From: BS750m-G57 sp964607575
GTDB taxonomy: Bacteria; Planctomycetota; Phycisphaerae; SM23-33
Length of the DNA: 64,000 bases
NCBI GenBank assembly: GCA_964607575.1
Contig: CAZSLS010000008.1
Span: 10,938-74,937, forward strand
Direction: 5' to 3'
Below the pieces are notes generated by a model, which was not told where the DNA came from, ran no database searches, and saw only the letters and a program-made list of their open reading frames with translations. Shown here in pieces: positions 8,437 through 16,112 of the stretch. Numbering within the stretch: position 1 is the first letter of the stretch; each line of letters opens with the position of its first letter. The translations under genes and the position numbers were made by a program.

Positions 8437-8703
8437 ATGAAACGCCGGAACTGTTGGGAATTCATGGACTGTGGGCGCGAACCGGGCGGGAAGAGAACCG
8501 GGCTGCTGGGAGTGTGTCCCGCCGCGATTCACATAGAATCGGACGGTATCAACCACGGGCAGGCGGCAGGTCGGTTCTGCTGGCCGGTGGAGGAAACTCT
8601 CTTTCCCGCAAACGGCGAAGAGAAAGTCAAGAGATGCCACGCTTGCCCCTTCTTCCAGGAAGTGAAGAGGCAAGAGGGGGAATCATTCGTCCTGCGCATC
8701 TAA
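8437..8703 (+). CDS. Two-CW domain protein
   Basis: 88 residues from ATG 8437 (GAGGG 8-9 bases upstream; an in-frame ATG at 8419 would add six residues). The protein has the two-CW pattern: NCWEFMDCGREPGG at the start, then VCPAA, AGRFCWPV and CHACPFFQEV. The paired Cys-Trp motifs and about six conserved cysteines suggest a small cysteine-rich, possibly metal- or redox-sensing protein. It has no signal peptide and is probably cytoplasmic. Family members are often found as a stand-alone domain or fused to sensor and signalling proteins. Its own promoter with a palindrome at the start site suggests specific regulation. The biochemical function is unknown. Confidence 0.75.
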   Translation: MKRRNCWEFMDCGREPGGKRTGLLGVCPAAIHIESDGINHGQAAGRFCWPVEETLFPANGEEKVKRCHACPFFQEVKRQEGESFVLRI

Positions 8704-8886
8704 GGCGGATATCGCATAGTGGAAGTCCACGCCGACAACAAAATGTCGACGTACCAGTGCGAAGGCGAAAACGCCAGGATCGCCAACGCGCACACCTTGT
8801 CGGGGCGGTTGACATGCCCGGGCATGGCGCGGGATACTGATCGGGTTGGCGCCGGCGTTGGGCGCCCAGAGGAGCATGGAGAGCAA

Positions 8887-10005
8887 ATGACCAGACCACT
8901 GCGAGCTTGCATCATTTTCCTTGGCACGATCCTGTCTTGTCTGCTCGTATCGTGTTCGGGCGCGACAACCACCGTGATCGATAACCGCCGGGCGCCGGAA
9001 ACCTGGACGTTTGTCTCCATGCCCGACTTCCTCAACGTCGACACGACGTATCCCCAACCGGGATGGGAGGATGCTCTCGACTACGTGCTCAAAGCAGTCA
9101 AAGCCGAAAACCCCGACTTCGTCCTGATCGCCGGCGATTTGCTGATGGGGCGATGGTGGAGCGAAGAGAAGATCGACAAGTACGCGAAGATCTACTACCC
9201 GGCATGGATCGAGAGGATGAACGCTCACGGACTCAAGTACTACACCGCCATCGGCGATCACGAACTGGGCGACAATCCCTGGCCTGCGGACCGCGCGAAA
9301 CTCGTGCCTTCCTTCAAGGCCGCTTTCCGCAACTACATGAAAATGCCCCTCAACGGTCCCGACCACATGAAGGGAACAGCATTCCACGTCCTGCACAAGA
9401 ACGCCCTGATCGTGGCGGTTGATGTCTTCGAGAAGGGCAAGAGTTCCCAGGGCCTGATCGCACCGCAGGTCACGGGCAAGCAGCTCGAGTGGCTCGAAAA
9501 AACCCTCGACGCTCATCGGTCTGTCGATCACGTTGTCGTCATGGGCCACACGCCGATCCTCGGCCCGGTGCGAAAACGATCCTCAAGCGGACTGATGCTC
9601 CTGGAAGGTCGCCAATCTCCCCTATGGCGGACCATGTCCAAACGCAACGTCGATCTTTATCTGGCCGGTGAAGTACACGCTATCACCTGTACCCGGCGAG
9701 ACGGCGTGCAGCAGATCGCTCACGGAGGGCTGTTTGGGTATAACCCGAAGGTCAATTACATGGTCGTCAAGGTGTCTCCCGGGAAGATGGAACTCACGCT
9801 CAAGGAACTTGATATCGTCTGCAAGGGCCCGAAACTCTGGCAGGAAGGGCGCAACCGCCCCAAGGAAACCGTCCTCATCACCGACGAGATCAAGAAGCGG
9901 GGCTATATCGACGTCGGAAGAATGACGATCGACAAGACGAGCGGAAAGCGGACCGCGCGAGACAAGACCGGTTATTTTGACGAGACGAATAACCCGAAGA
10001 GATAG
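8887..10005 (+). CDS. Metallophosphoesterase-like lipoprotein
   Basis: 372 residues with a lipoprotein signal (LLVSC lipobox), so anchored in a membrane. The calcineurin-like fold is recognisable from AGDLLMGRW, IGDHELGDN, VVMGHTP and LAGEVHAI. The metal ligands are not canonical: the first DxH is replaced by PDFLN, GNHD/E is GDHE and GHxH is GEVH. It may bind metals differently or be catalytically altered. GGAG lies close to the ATG at 8887; upstream codons in the frame have no signal-like sequence. It stands between the two-CW gene and the large HzsA-related gene on the same strand. The substrate is unknown. Confidence 0.75.
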   Translation: MTRPLRACIIFLGTILSCLLVSCSGATTTVIDNRRAPETWTFVSMPDFLNVDTTYPQPGWEDALDYVLKAVKAENPDFVLIAGDLLMGRWWSEEKIDKYAKIYYPAWIERMNAHGLKYYTAIGDHELGDNPWPADRAKLVPSFKAAFRNYMKMPLNGPDHMKGTAFHVLHKNALIVAVDVFEKGKSSQGLIAPQVTGKQLEWLEKTLDAHRSVDHVVVMGHTPILGPVRKRSSSGLMLLEGRQSPLWRTMSKRNVDLYLAGEVHAITCTRRDGVQQIAHGGLFGYNPKVNYMVVKVSPGKMELTLKELDIVCKGPKLWQEGRNRPKETVLITDEIKKRGYIDVGRMTIDKTSGKRTARDKTGYFDETNNPKR

Positions 10006-10158
10006 AACGCCCGATGCCCCGATGGTACTTCACCGAGCAGGAAAATGTTTGTTGGCTCTCGGGTTCATGATACAATTGCCGATACTGAAAATGCCCGCGA
10101 TGGTCGCGGGGTCGAGTCCATCCGGGCAATCCCGGTTCATGACAGGAAGGATTACAAA

Positions 10159-13100
10159 ATGTTCCAGAGAACAGTATTCACTTTTGCCTTATCGATCGGT
10201 CTTCTGGCCGCAACACTTACCGTCGCGCAGGCCGCCGATCCGGAATACTACGTAAAGAAAGCCACCTGGCAGGAAACCGTTCAGGCTTCGCGAGAGGCGC
10301 TGATTGTGCATTTGAACAAACCGGGTAAGCCCAAGGCGCCCGTCAAACCGATGTTCGGGCCCTGGTACGAGATCGGTCAGTATCGCGGCGGATTCGCTGC
10401 GGCTAACGGGCCCGAAAAGGCGATCGATCTTTCCAAGGGAGACGGGAAGCTCAAGTGGAAACGGATCAAGGTCTCTGACGGCGTGGTCCACAGTCTGCGC
10501 CTCGGCGGCAACAGCGCGTCTTATTTCTACCGCAAGATCACCTCGCCCGGACCGGCGGCGGTCATGAGCTACTACGGAAGCGACGACGCATTGGCGGTAT
10601 GGCTCAACGGAAAGAAGATCATTTCGAATAATGTCGCCCGCGGGCCCGGAGCCAATCAGGACAAGGCCAAACTCATCTTAGTCCAGGGCGAGAATCATCT
10701 CCTGATCAAGATTCATAACCGCAGCGGCGGGAGCGGATGGTATTTCTCGACGTCGGCAAAAGGCGGCGGGAAGAAGGACATCCGCACCGCGATGCAGGAA
10801 GGGATATGGACGCTGGCGGCGCGAGATTTCAACACCGCTGAGATCCGCAAGCAGATGGCGTGGGAACAGGGCGACAATATATGGGCCGCCGACTGGAAGA
10901 AAGGCGATCTCGGCGCATTGGCAAAACGTTACGTCAGTCCGTCCGAGGGCAGCTCGGCTGCGGCGAAGATCAAAACCCTGGCGCCCGGAGCGAAATCCGC
11001 CGGCGACCTCGCGGCGATTCGCAAGCTCTACTACCGCGCCAAGTCCACCCAGGAAGCGCTCGCCCAACTGTCGCAATTCAACATCAAGGCGCTGCGTCTG
11101 GCGATCACGGACCTGACCAAGAGCTACCCCGGCAAGTATCCCGGCAAGTATCTCAAGCAGCTCGATAAAATCGAAGCCGCGATCACAGACGGCGGCGAAG
11201 AGAAGATTCGTGAAATGGCCCAGCAACTAGTCAGCTTCCGCCGCGAAGCGCTGCTGGCCAATCCGCTGCTGAACTTCGACAAGCTCATGATGGTCAAGCG
11301 CAAAGGCGATCTGGGCCTGCCGCAAAACTGGGTGGGCAACTGCACGAAGCGCGGTCCGTTCAACAACGAGATAACCGTACTGTCGCCGGTGCGTCCCGAC
11401 GGGAAGCTGACGACCCTCTACCGTCCTGAATCAAGCGTGTTCGTCGGCGACGTCGATCTGCACTGGGACGCCAAAAAGATGCTGTTCTCTTCGCAGTTGA
11501 AGAACCGCCGCTACGAAGTTTTTGAGATCGGCGCGGACGGTAAGGGCCTGCGACAGGTCAGCAAGAGCCTCGACGGGATCGACAACTACGATGCCTGCTA
11601 CCTGCCGAGTGGGAAGATAATCTTCGATTCTACCGCGGTTTACCAGGGCGTCCCATGCGTCGGCGGGGGAAGCCAGGTCGCCAACCTGTACGTCATGAAT
11701 CCCGACGGTACGGGCATGCGGCAGCTCTGCTTCGACCAGGACCACAACTGGTATCCGTCGATCACCAACGACGGTCGCGTGCTGTTCACCCGCTGGGAAT
11801 ACAGCGACACGCCGCACTACTTCACCCGCGTGGTGATGGGCATGAATCCCGACGGAACCAATCAGAGGTCGGTGTACGGGAGTAACTCGTACTGGCCGAA
11901 CTCGACGTTCTACGTGCGGGCGGTCCCGAACCACTCGTCGCGTTTCGTCGGCATAATCTCCGGGCACCACGGCGTACCGCGCATGGGCGAACTGATCCTG
12001 TTCGACCCCGCCAAGGGTCAGCAGGAGGCCGACGGCGTCGTGCAGCGAATACCGGGCTACGGTAAAAAGGTCGAGCCGATCATCCGCGACGCGCTGGTCA
12101 ACAATTCCTGGCCGCGTTTCCTGCACCCGTTCCCACTGAGCGACAAGTACATCCTGACGACCTGCAAGCTCAACTCGAAGTCGCCCTGGGGCGTTTACCT
12201 CGTCGACGTGTTCGACAACATCCTTCCGATCTGCGTTCAGGACGGTGTTGCGATGTTCGAACCCCTCCCGCTGCGCAAGACCAAACGCCCTCCGGTTATC
12301 CCCGAGCGGGTAGACCTGGCGCGCAAAGATGCGATCATTCACATGTCGGACATCTACATCGGCGGCGGATTGAAGGGCGTCCAGCGGGGTGCGGTCAAGA
12401 AGCTGCGCCTCTTCGCGTTCGACTACGGGTATCACAATCTGGCGAACCACACGTATATCGGTATAGAAGGCCCGTGGGACGTACACCGTATTCTCGGTAC
12501 GGTCGATGTCGAGTCTGACGGATCGTCGTCGTTTCACGTACCGGCGAACACCCCGATCGCCGTCCAGCCGCTGGACGAAAACGGAGCGGCGATGCAGTTG
12601 ATGCGAAGCTGGTTCGTGGCGATGCCCGGCGAGAATCTCTCGTGCGTCGGTTGCCACGAGAACAACAATGAGGCCCCGCCGGCCGCGATGGTGAAAGCCT
12701 CCCGCAAACCGCCGCAAAAGGTCAAAGACTGGTACGGACCGGCCCGCGGTTTCAGTTTTGCCCGCGAGGTTCAGCCCGTGATCGACAAGTACTGCATCGG
12801 TTGCCACAACGACAAGCCACGCAAGGGAACCAACCCGCCCGACCTGCGCCACGTGAACAAGAAGGGCTTCTCCACGGCGTACCGCGTGCTGCAGAAGCAC
12901 GTGCGGCGACCCGGACCGGAGAGTGATTATCACATGTTCCCGCCGTTGGAGTATCACGCCAGCACCAGTCCGCTGATCCAGATGCTCAAGAAGGGACACA
13001 ACAACGTCAAGCCGGACGCCGAGGCCTACGAGCGGATCTATGCGTGGATCGACCTGAACGTTCCATACTACGGGACGTGGGGCGAATTCCGGGCGATTCC

Positions 13101-14001
13101 CCGCGGGCAGCGCGAAAAACGCAGCAAGTTCCGCCAGCTTTACGCGGGAATCGATGCCGACTACGAAGTCGTGCCAAAAGTCGCGACAAAACCGGTCAAG
13201 ACGATCCTGCCCAAGCCGTTGAAAACTGCGGCACCGGTGAAGATCGCCTGCCCCAACTGGCCTTTCGACGACGCGGCCGCCAAGACCCTGCAGGGAAATG
13301 ACAACAAGCGGACGATCACTGTAACCGTCGGCGAAAACAAGCTTCAGATCGAAATGGTGCGCATACCCGCCGGGCAGTTCGTCATGGGCGACGCCGCGGG
13401 AGCACTCGACGAGAAACCGATCTGCCGCGTGAAACTCGATAAGTCGTTCTGGATCGCGACCAAGATCATCACCAACGGACAGTACGCATTGTTCGACGCG
13501 AAGCACGACAGCCGCTACCTCGACCGCGGCGGAAAGGACCACTCGAATCGCGGTCATCCGCTCAACAGGCCCGAGCAGCCGGTCATTCGCATTTCGTGGA
13601 ACCGGGCGATGGCGTTCTGCGATTGGATGTCCAAAAAGACGGGCAAGACCTTCTCGCTTCCGACTGAAGCCCAGTGGGAATTCGCCTGCCGCGCCGGCGC
13701 CGCCGCCGACAAGAGCGGATCGGGAAGCGTCTGGGGCGCGGGCCTGCCCGCCGCGATGGGCGAGTGGACACGAACGACCTATCGACCCTACCCCTACATC
13801 GCGACCGACGGACGCGACAACGGGAAACCCGCCGGACGCAAGGTCATTCGCGGCGCCAAGGGGCTCAAAGTACCGGGCGATCGTCGCGATACATACCGCT
13901 TGAGCTATCAATCGTGGCAGGGAGTCTGGAACGTCGGTTTCCGAGTCATCTGCCTGGACGAGGATCTCAAGAGCATAATAGCGAACGCCAAGCCGAGGTA
14001 G
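10159..14001 (+). CDS. HzsA-related protein: beta-sandwich, propeller, c-type cytochrome and SUMF1 domains
   Basis: 1280 residues with a Sec signal (cleavage near VAQAAD). Order: a beta-sandwich resembling a carbohydrate-binding module (about 60-190, with AVWLNGKKI), a helical linker (200-390), a TolB/PD40 propeller (about 400-780), heme motifs CVGCH (829-833) and CIGCH (879-883), and a formylglycine-generating-enzyme/SUMF1-like domain (about 1055-1275, with LPTEAQWEFACRAG). The middle resembles the alpha subunit of hydrazine synthase, which has a propeller and two c-hemes; non-anammox planctomycetes have many such relatives of unknown function. GGAAGG precedes the ATG at 10159. The SanA-like gene follows after 5 bases. 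It is probably periplasmic and redox active. Confidence 0.85.
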   Translation: MFQRTVFTFALSIGLLAATLTVAQAADPEYYVKKATWQETVQASREALIVHLNKPGKPKAPVKPMFGPWYEIGQYRGGFAAANGPEKAIDLSKGDGKLKWKRIKVSDGVVHSLRLGGNSASYFYRKITSPGPAAVMSYYGSDDALAVWLNGKKIISNNVARGPGANQDKAKLILVQGENHLLIKIHNRSGGSGWYFSTSAKGGGKKDIRTAMQEGIWTLAARDFNTAEIRKQMAWEQGDNIWAADWKKGDLGALAKRYVSPSEGSSAAAKIKTLAPGAKSAGDLAAIRKLYYRAKSTQEALAQLSQFNIKALRLAITDLTKSYPGKYPGKYLKQLDKIEAAITDGGEEKIREMAQQLVSFRREALLANPLLNFDKLMMVKRKGDLGLPQNWVGNCTKRGPFNNEITVLSPVRPDGKLTTLYRPESSVFVGDVDLHWDAKKMLFSSQLKNRRYEVFEIGADGKGLRQVSKSLDGIDNYDACYLPSGKIIFDSTAVYQGVPCVGGGSQVANLYVMNPDGTGMRQLCFDQDHNWYPSITNDGRVLFTRWEYSDTPHYFTRVVMGMNPDGTNQRSVYGSNSYWPNSTFYVRAVPNHSSRFVGIISGHHGVPRMGELILFDPAKGQQEADGVVQRIPGYGKKVEPIIRDALVNNSWPRFLHPFPLSDKYILTTCKLNSKSPWGVYLVDVFDNILPICVQDGVAMFEPLPLRKTKRPPVIPERVDLARKDAIIHMSDIYIGGGLKGVQRGAVKKLRLFAFDYGYHNLANHTYIGIEGPWDVHRILGTVDVESDGSSSFHVPANTPIAVQPLDENGAAMQLMRSWFVAMPGENLSCVGCHENNNEAPPAAMVKASRKPPQKVKDWYGPARGFSFAREVQPVIDKYCIGCHNDKPRKGTNPPDLRHVNKKGFSTAYRVLQKHVRRPGPESDYHMFPPLEYHASTSPLIQMLKKGHNNVKPDAEAYERIYAWIDLNVPYYGTWGEFRAIPRGQREKRSKFRQLYAGIDADYEVVPKVATKPVKTILPKPLKTAAPVKIACPNWPFDDAAAKTLQGNDNKRTITVTVGENKLQIEMVRIPAGQFVMGDAAGALDEKPICRVKLDKSFWIATKIITNGQYALFDAKHDSRYLDRGGKDHSNRGHPLNRPEQPVIRISWNRAMAFCDWMSKKTGKTFSLPTEAQWEFACRAGAAADKSGSGSVWGAGLPAAMGEWTRTTYRPYPYIATDGRDNGKPAGRKVIRGAKGLKVPGDRRDTYRLSYQSWQGVWNVGFRVICLDEDLKSIIANAKPR

Positions 14002-14006
14002 GGCAT

Positions 14007-14666
14007 ATGCGAGCTGTCGCGCGCAAGATATGGCGGAACAAAGTTCGCCTTGGGCTGATTGGCGTGCTTGCTCTTGCGGTCTGTGATTGGCACGTTGCCG
14101 GCGCGTCGGACGGGCTGGTGTATTCCGAGACCGCCGGGACGCCTCGGCGGGAGATAGCCCTCGTTCTGGGCACCGCCAAGTACGTCCAGGGCGGACGCAT
14201 GAACCTGTTCTATTGGCCCCGCATTGAGGCGGCTGCAAACTTGTTCAAATCCGGAAAGGTCCGGGGCATTGTTGTCAGTGGCGACAACGGGCGCACCGAC
14301 TACGACGAGCCGAGCCAAATGAAGTCGGATCTTGTTGACTTGGGTGTGCCCGCGCGATTCATCACTTGCGACTACGCCGGCTTTCGGACACTCGATTCGG
14401 TCCATCGTCTTGAGCGGGTGTTTCAGGAATCGGACTACATCGTTGTCTCGCAGGAGTTTCACGTCCGCCGGGCTCTGTATATCGCTGGCGATCGTGGCCA
14501 CAATGCGGTGGGACTGGCCGTCCGAACCCCGGGTGGGTACTGGGGTGCGAAGGTTCGTTTGCGTGAGGTACTGGCGCGTGCGAAGGCCGTTCTGGACGTA
14601 CACATCCTTAAGTCTGACCCCAGGTACTTGGGCAATCTCGAGTATGTCGCCAAGCGACCGCTCTGA
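14007..14666 (+). CDS. SanA/ElyC/YdcF family (DUF218) membrane protein
   Basis: 219 residues with one N-terminal hydrophobic segment (about 12-33) and a DUF218 domain: IALVLGTAKYVQGG (50-63), GIVVSGDNGRTDYDEP (about 87-102), VSQEFHVRRAL (about 148-158). Family members influence envelope barrier function and peptidoglycan precursor metabolism in enterobacteria (SanA in vancomycin exclusion, ElyC), but the exact reaction is not settled. ATG at 14007 is 5 bases after the HzsA-related stop, and the ribosome-binding site GAGG lies in that gene's end, so the two are translationally linked. The open frame extends upstream inside the previous gene and is ignored. Confidence 0.8.
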   Translation: MRAVARKIWRNKVRLGLIGVLALAVCDWHVAGASDGLVYSETAGTPRREIALVLGTAKYVQGGRMNLFYWPRIEAAANLFKSGKVRGIVVSGDNGRTDYDEPSQMKSDLVDLGVPARFITCDYAGFRTLDSVHRLERVFQESDYIVVSQEFHVRRALYIAGDRGHNAVGLAVRTPGGYWGAKVRLREVLARAKAVLDVHILKSDPRYLGNLEYVAKRPL

Positions 14667-14706
14667 CCGAAACGGGTCAGGGCGCCCGTGTTTTCACTCT
14701 TGGGAT

Positions 14707-15675
14707 TTATCCTCTCCAGGGACGTTTTCTCTTTATGCCTCTTGCGAACAGTCCTTTGAGAATCTTCACATCTTCTGCCACCTGGAAGTCGAACATCCCG
14801 ACACACATGAAATCGGCGCCGTTTGCGAGGGCATACTTGAATCCGCTCGTTGGACTGATTGCCCCGGCGGCCAGGACTTTGAAGGCAATCCATGGCGCTT
14901 CGACCTTCTGCATGAATTCAATAGTCTCGTCAGCTTTCTTGCACCAGACATTATCGTGTTCCTTTGGATGTCCGGCGGACCAGTACTTCTTGCTGTGCAG
15001 AGTTTTCATGTAGAAATCCGGCTTGATCCCCGCCTTCTCGCATGCCACGGGCACTTCGTGCAAATGCCCGCCTATCCCCGCGATAACGCCGTTCTTTTTG
15101 GCAGCTTCGACAAATCTGCCCAACACGTCGACCTTGTTGTTCCCGACAAGAGAATCTCCGACCCCGCCCTGAACGTAGACCCCGACCGCTCCGTTGTCGA
15201 TAGCCTTCTTTGCGTTAGCCGTCAGGTTCTTGTCACTTGCCTTGATTTGCGCGATCCACTGCAGCTTTCCCCCTTCTTTATTCCAGTATTCTTTCGTTAG
15301 TCTCAGAACGTGACTGTCGAGCCTGAGAATAGCCGTATTGACTCCGGACTCTTCACATTTTCGCCAGGTTTCGAAGATTTTCTCATCCGTAAAATAGTGT
15401 TTCAACAGCGAAGATACGTAGACCAGGTCCCGGCTGTGAGCGAAACCGCTGGTGAGGTTCCCGCCGCATATGATCCTGCTGATATCGAGCTTGCCGATCT
15501 TACCCATCGGCATCTTGCCGGTGGCGTTGGTTTTCGACGGCGATCGGGTCTGTCCCCGCTTCGCCGCCAGGAGAGCCTTCTCCTCGAGACTCATCGCCAC
15601 CACACCCGCTGTCGTGCCTAAAGCGGCGCTCTTCAAGAACTCACGACGATTTGGTTTGCCTCTCATCTTTGCCAT
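14707..15675 (-). CDS. Tat-exported TIM-barrel-like protein, aldo/keto-reductase related
   Basis: 322 residues with a Tat signal (RREFLKSAALG at 10-20). After a linker it begins MGKIGKLDISRIICGGN, the way aldo/keto-reductase-like barrels start (G-x-T-G-L-x-V-S-x-I), and continues with regular beta/alpha repeats, e.g. GAVGVYVQGG, GVIAGIGGHL and ADFMCVGMFD. The Asp/Tyr/Lys/His tetrad of true aldo/keto reductases is not evident, so another barrel activity is possible. GGAAGG lies upstream of the ATG at 15675. It is convergent with the SanA-like gene. Substrate unknown. Confidence 0.65.
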   Translation of the reverse strand: MAKMRGKPNRREFLKSAALGTTAGVVAMSLEEKALLAAKRGQTRSPSKTNATGKMPMGKIGKLDISRIICGGNLTSGFAHSRDLVYVSSLLKHYFTDEKIFETWRKCEESGVNTAILRLDSHVLRLTKEYWNKEGGKLQWIAQIKASDKNLTANAKKAIDNGAVGVYVQGGVGDSLVGNNKVDVLGRFVEAAKKNGVIAGIGGHLHEVPVACEKAGIKPDFYMKTLHSKKYWSAGHPKEHDNVWCKKADETIEFMQKVEAPWIAFKVLAAGAISPTSGFKYALANGADFMCVGMFDFQVAEDVKILKGLFARGIKRKRPWRG

Positions 15676-16112
15676 AATGAAGCCTTCCTGACAAATAGGG
15701 TCTTATCCTTTGTCGTGTAGCGTCGATGGATAAAACGTTGTTGAAGTAAGCCGCCGGTCCGGGGTCAAAAAACCCGAATGTTATGCGTTATGCCTGACTC
15801 ATGCGGTTGACGGTGTCTATGGGGATTATATCGACCGAGTCGTTGCGGGCCAACTATTTCGCCGCTGTTGGTTACGGGCGTCTTGTTCCACGGGCTTGCG
15901 CCCGAGGCTAACATGAATCTCGCCCTCCGAGGAGGGCTAACTAAACAGGCATGACTCCGTACGCTCCCGGTCATGGGGACATCCGGCTTGGGTCCTGGAA
16001 TACATAATAAAGATCGCCAGTCCGTCCAGGTCTTCTCATGGTAGCCACGGGCGCGAGCCCGTGGTGTCATGTGCCCCAGCAACACAGAGGCCCGCAGGGC
16101 CGATTCATTGTT
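15676..16112. other. Spacer with several GC-rich hairpins, no gene
   Basis: About 440 bases. It holds an imperfect hairpin at 15888-15907 (CCACGGGC/GCCCGAGG), a perfect one at 15922-15937 (GCCCTCC, GA, GGAGGGC), a perfect one at 16045-16064 and one at 16089-16101 (GGCCC, GCA, GGGCC). The first and third are related sequences in opposite orientation. The rest shows nothing recognisable. Confidence 0.6.
16045..16064. repeat. Perfect 8-bp hairpin with GCGA loop
   Basis: CCACGGGC at 16045-16052, GCGA loop, GCCCGTGG at 16057-16064. The GCGA loop is of the stable GNRA type on the plus strand. A degenerate copy in opposite orientation lies at 15888-15907. Confidence 0.65.

Noticed and set aside
11431..14238. 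A 935-codon open frame on the minus strand opposite the large HzsA-related gene
   Set aside because: It mirrors the codon pattern of the plus-strand gene, has no domain, and the plus-strand protein has clear heme and SUMF1 motifs.
14707..15675. Tat TIM-barrel protein as the missing EboE
   Set aside because: EboE is a cytoplasmic xylose-isomerase-like barrel. This protein has a Tat signal and an aldo/keto-like start.
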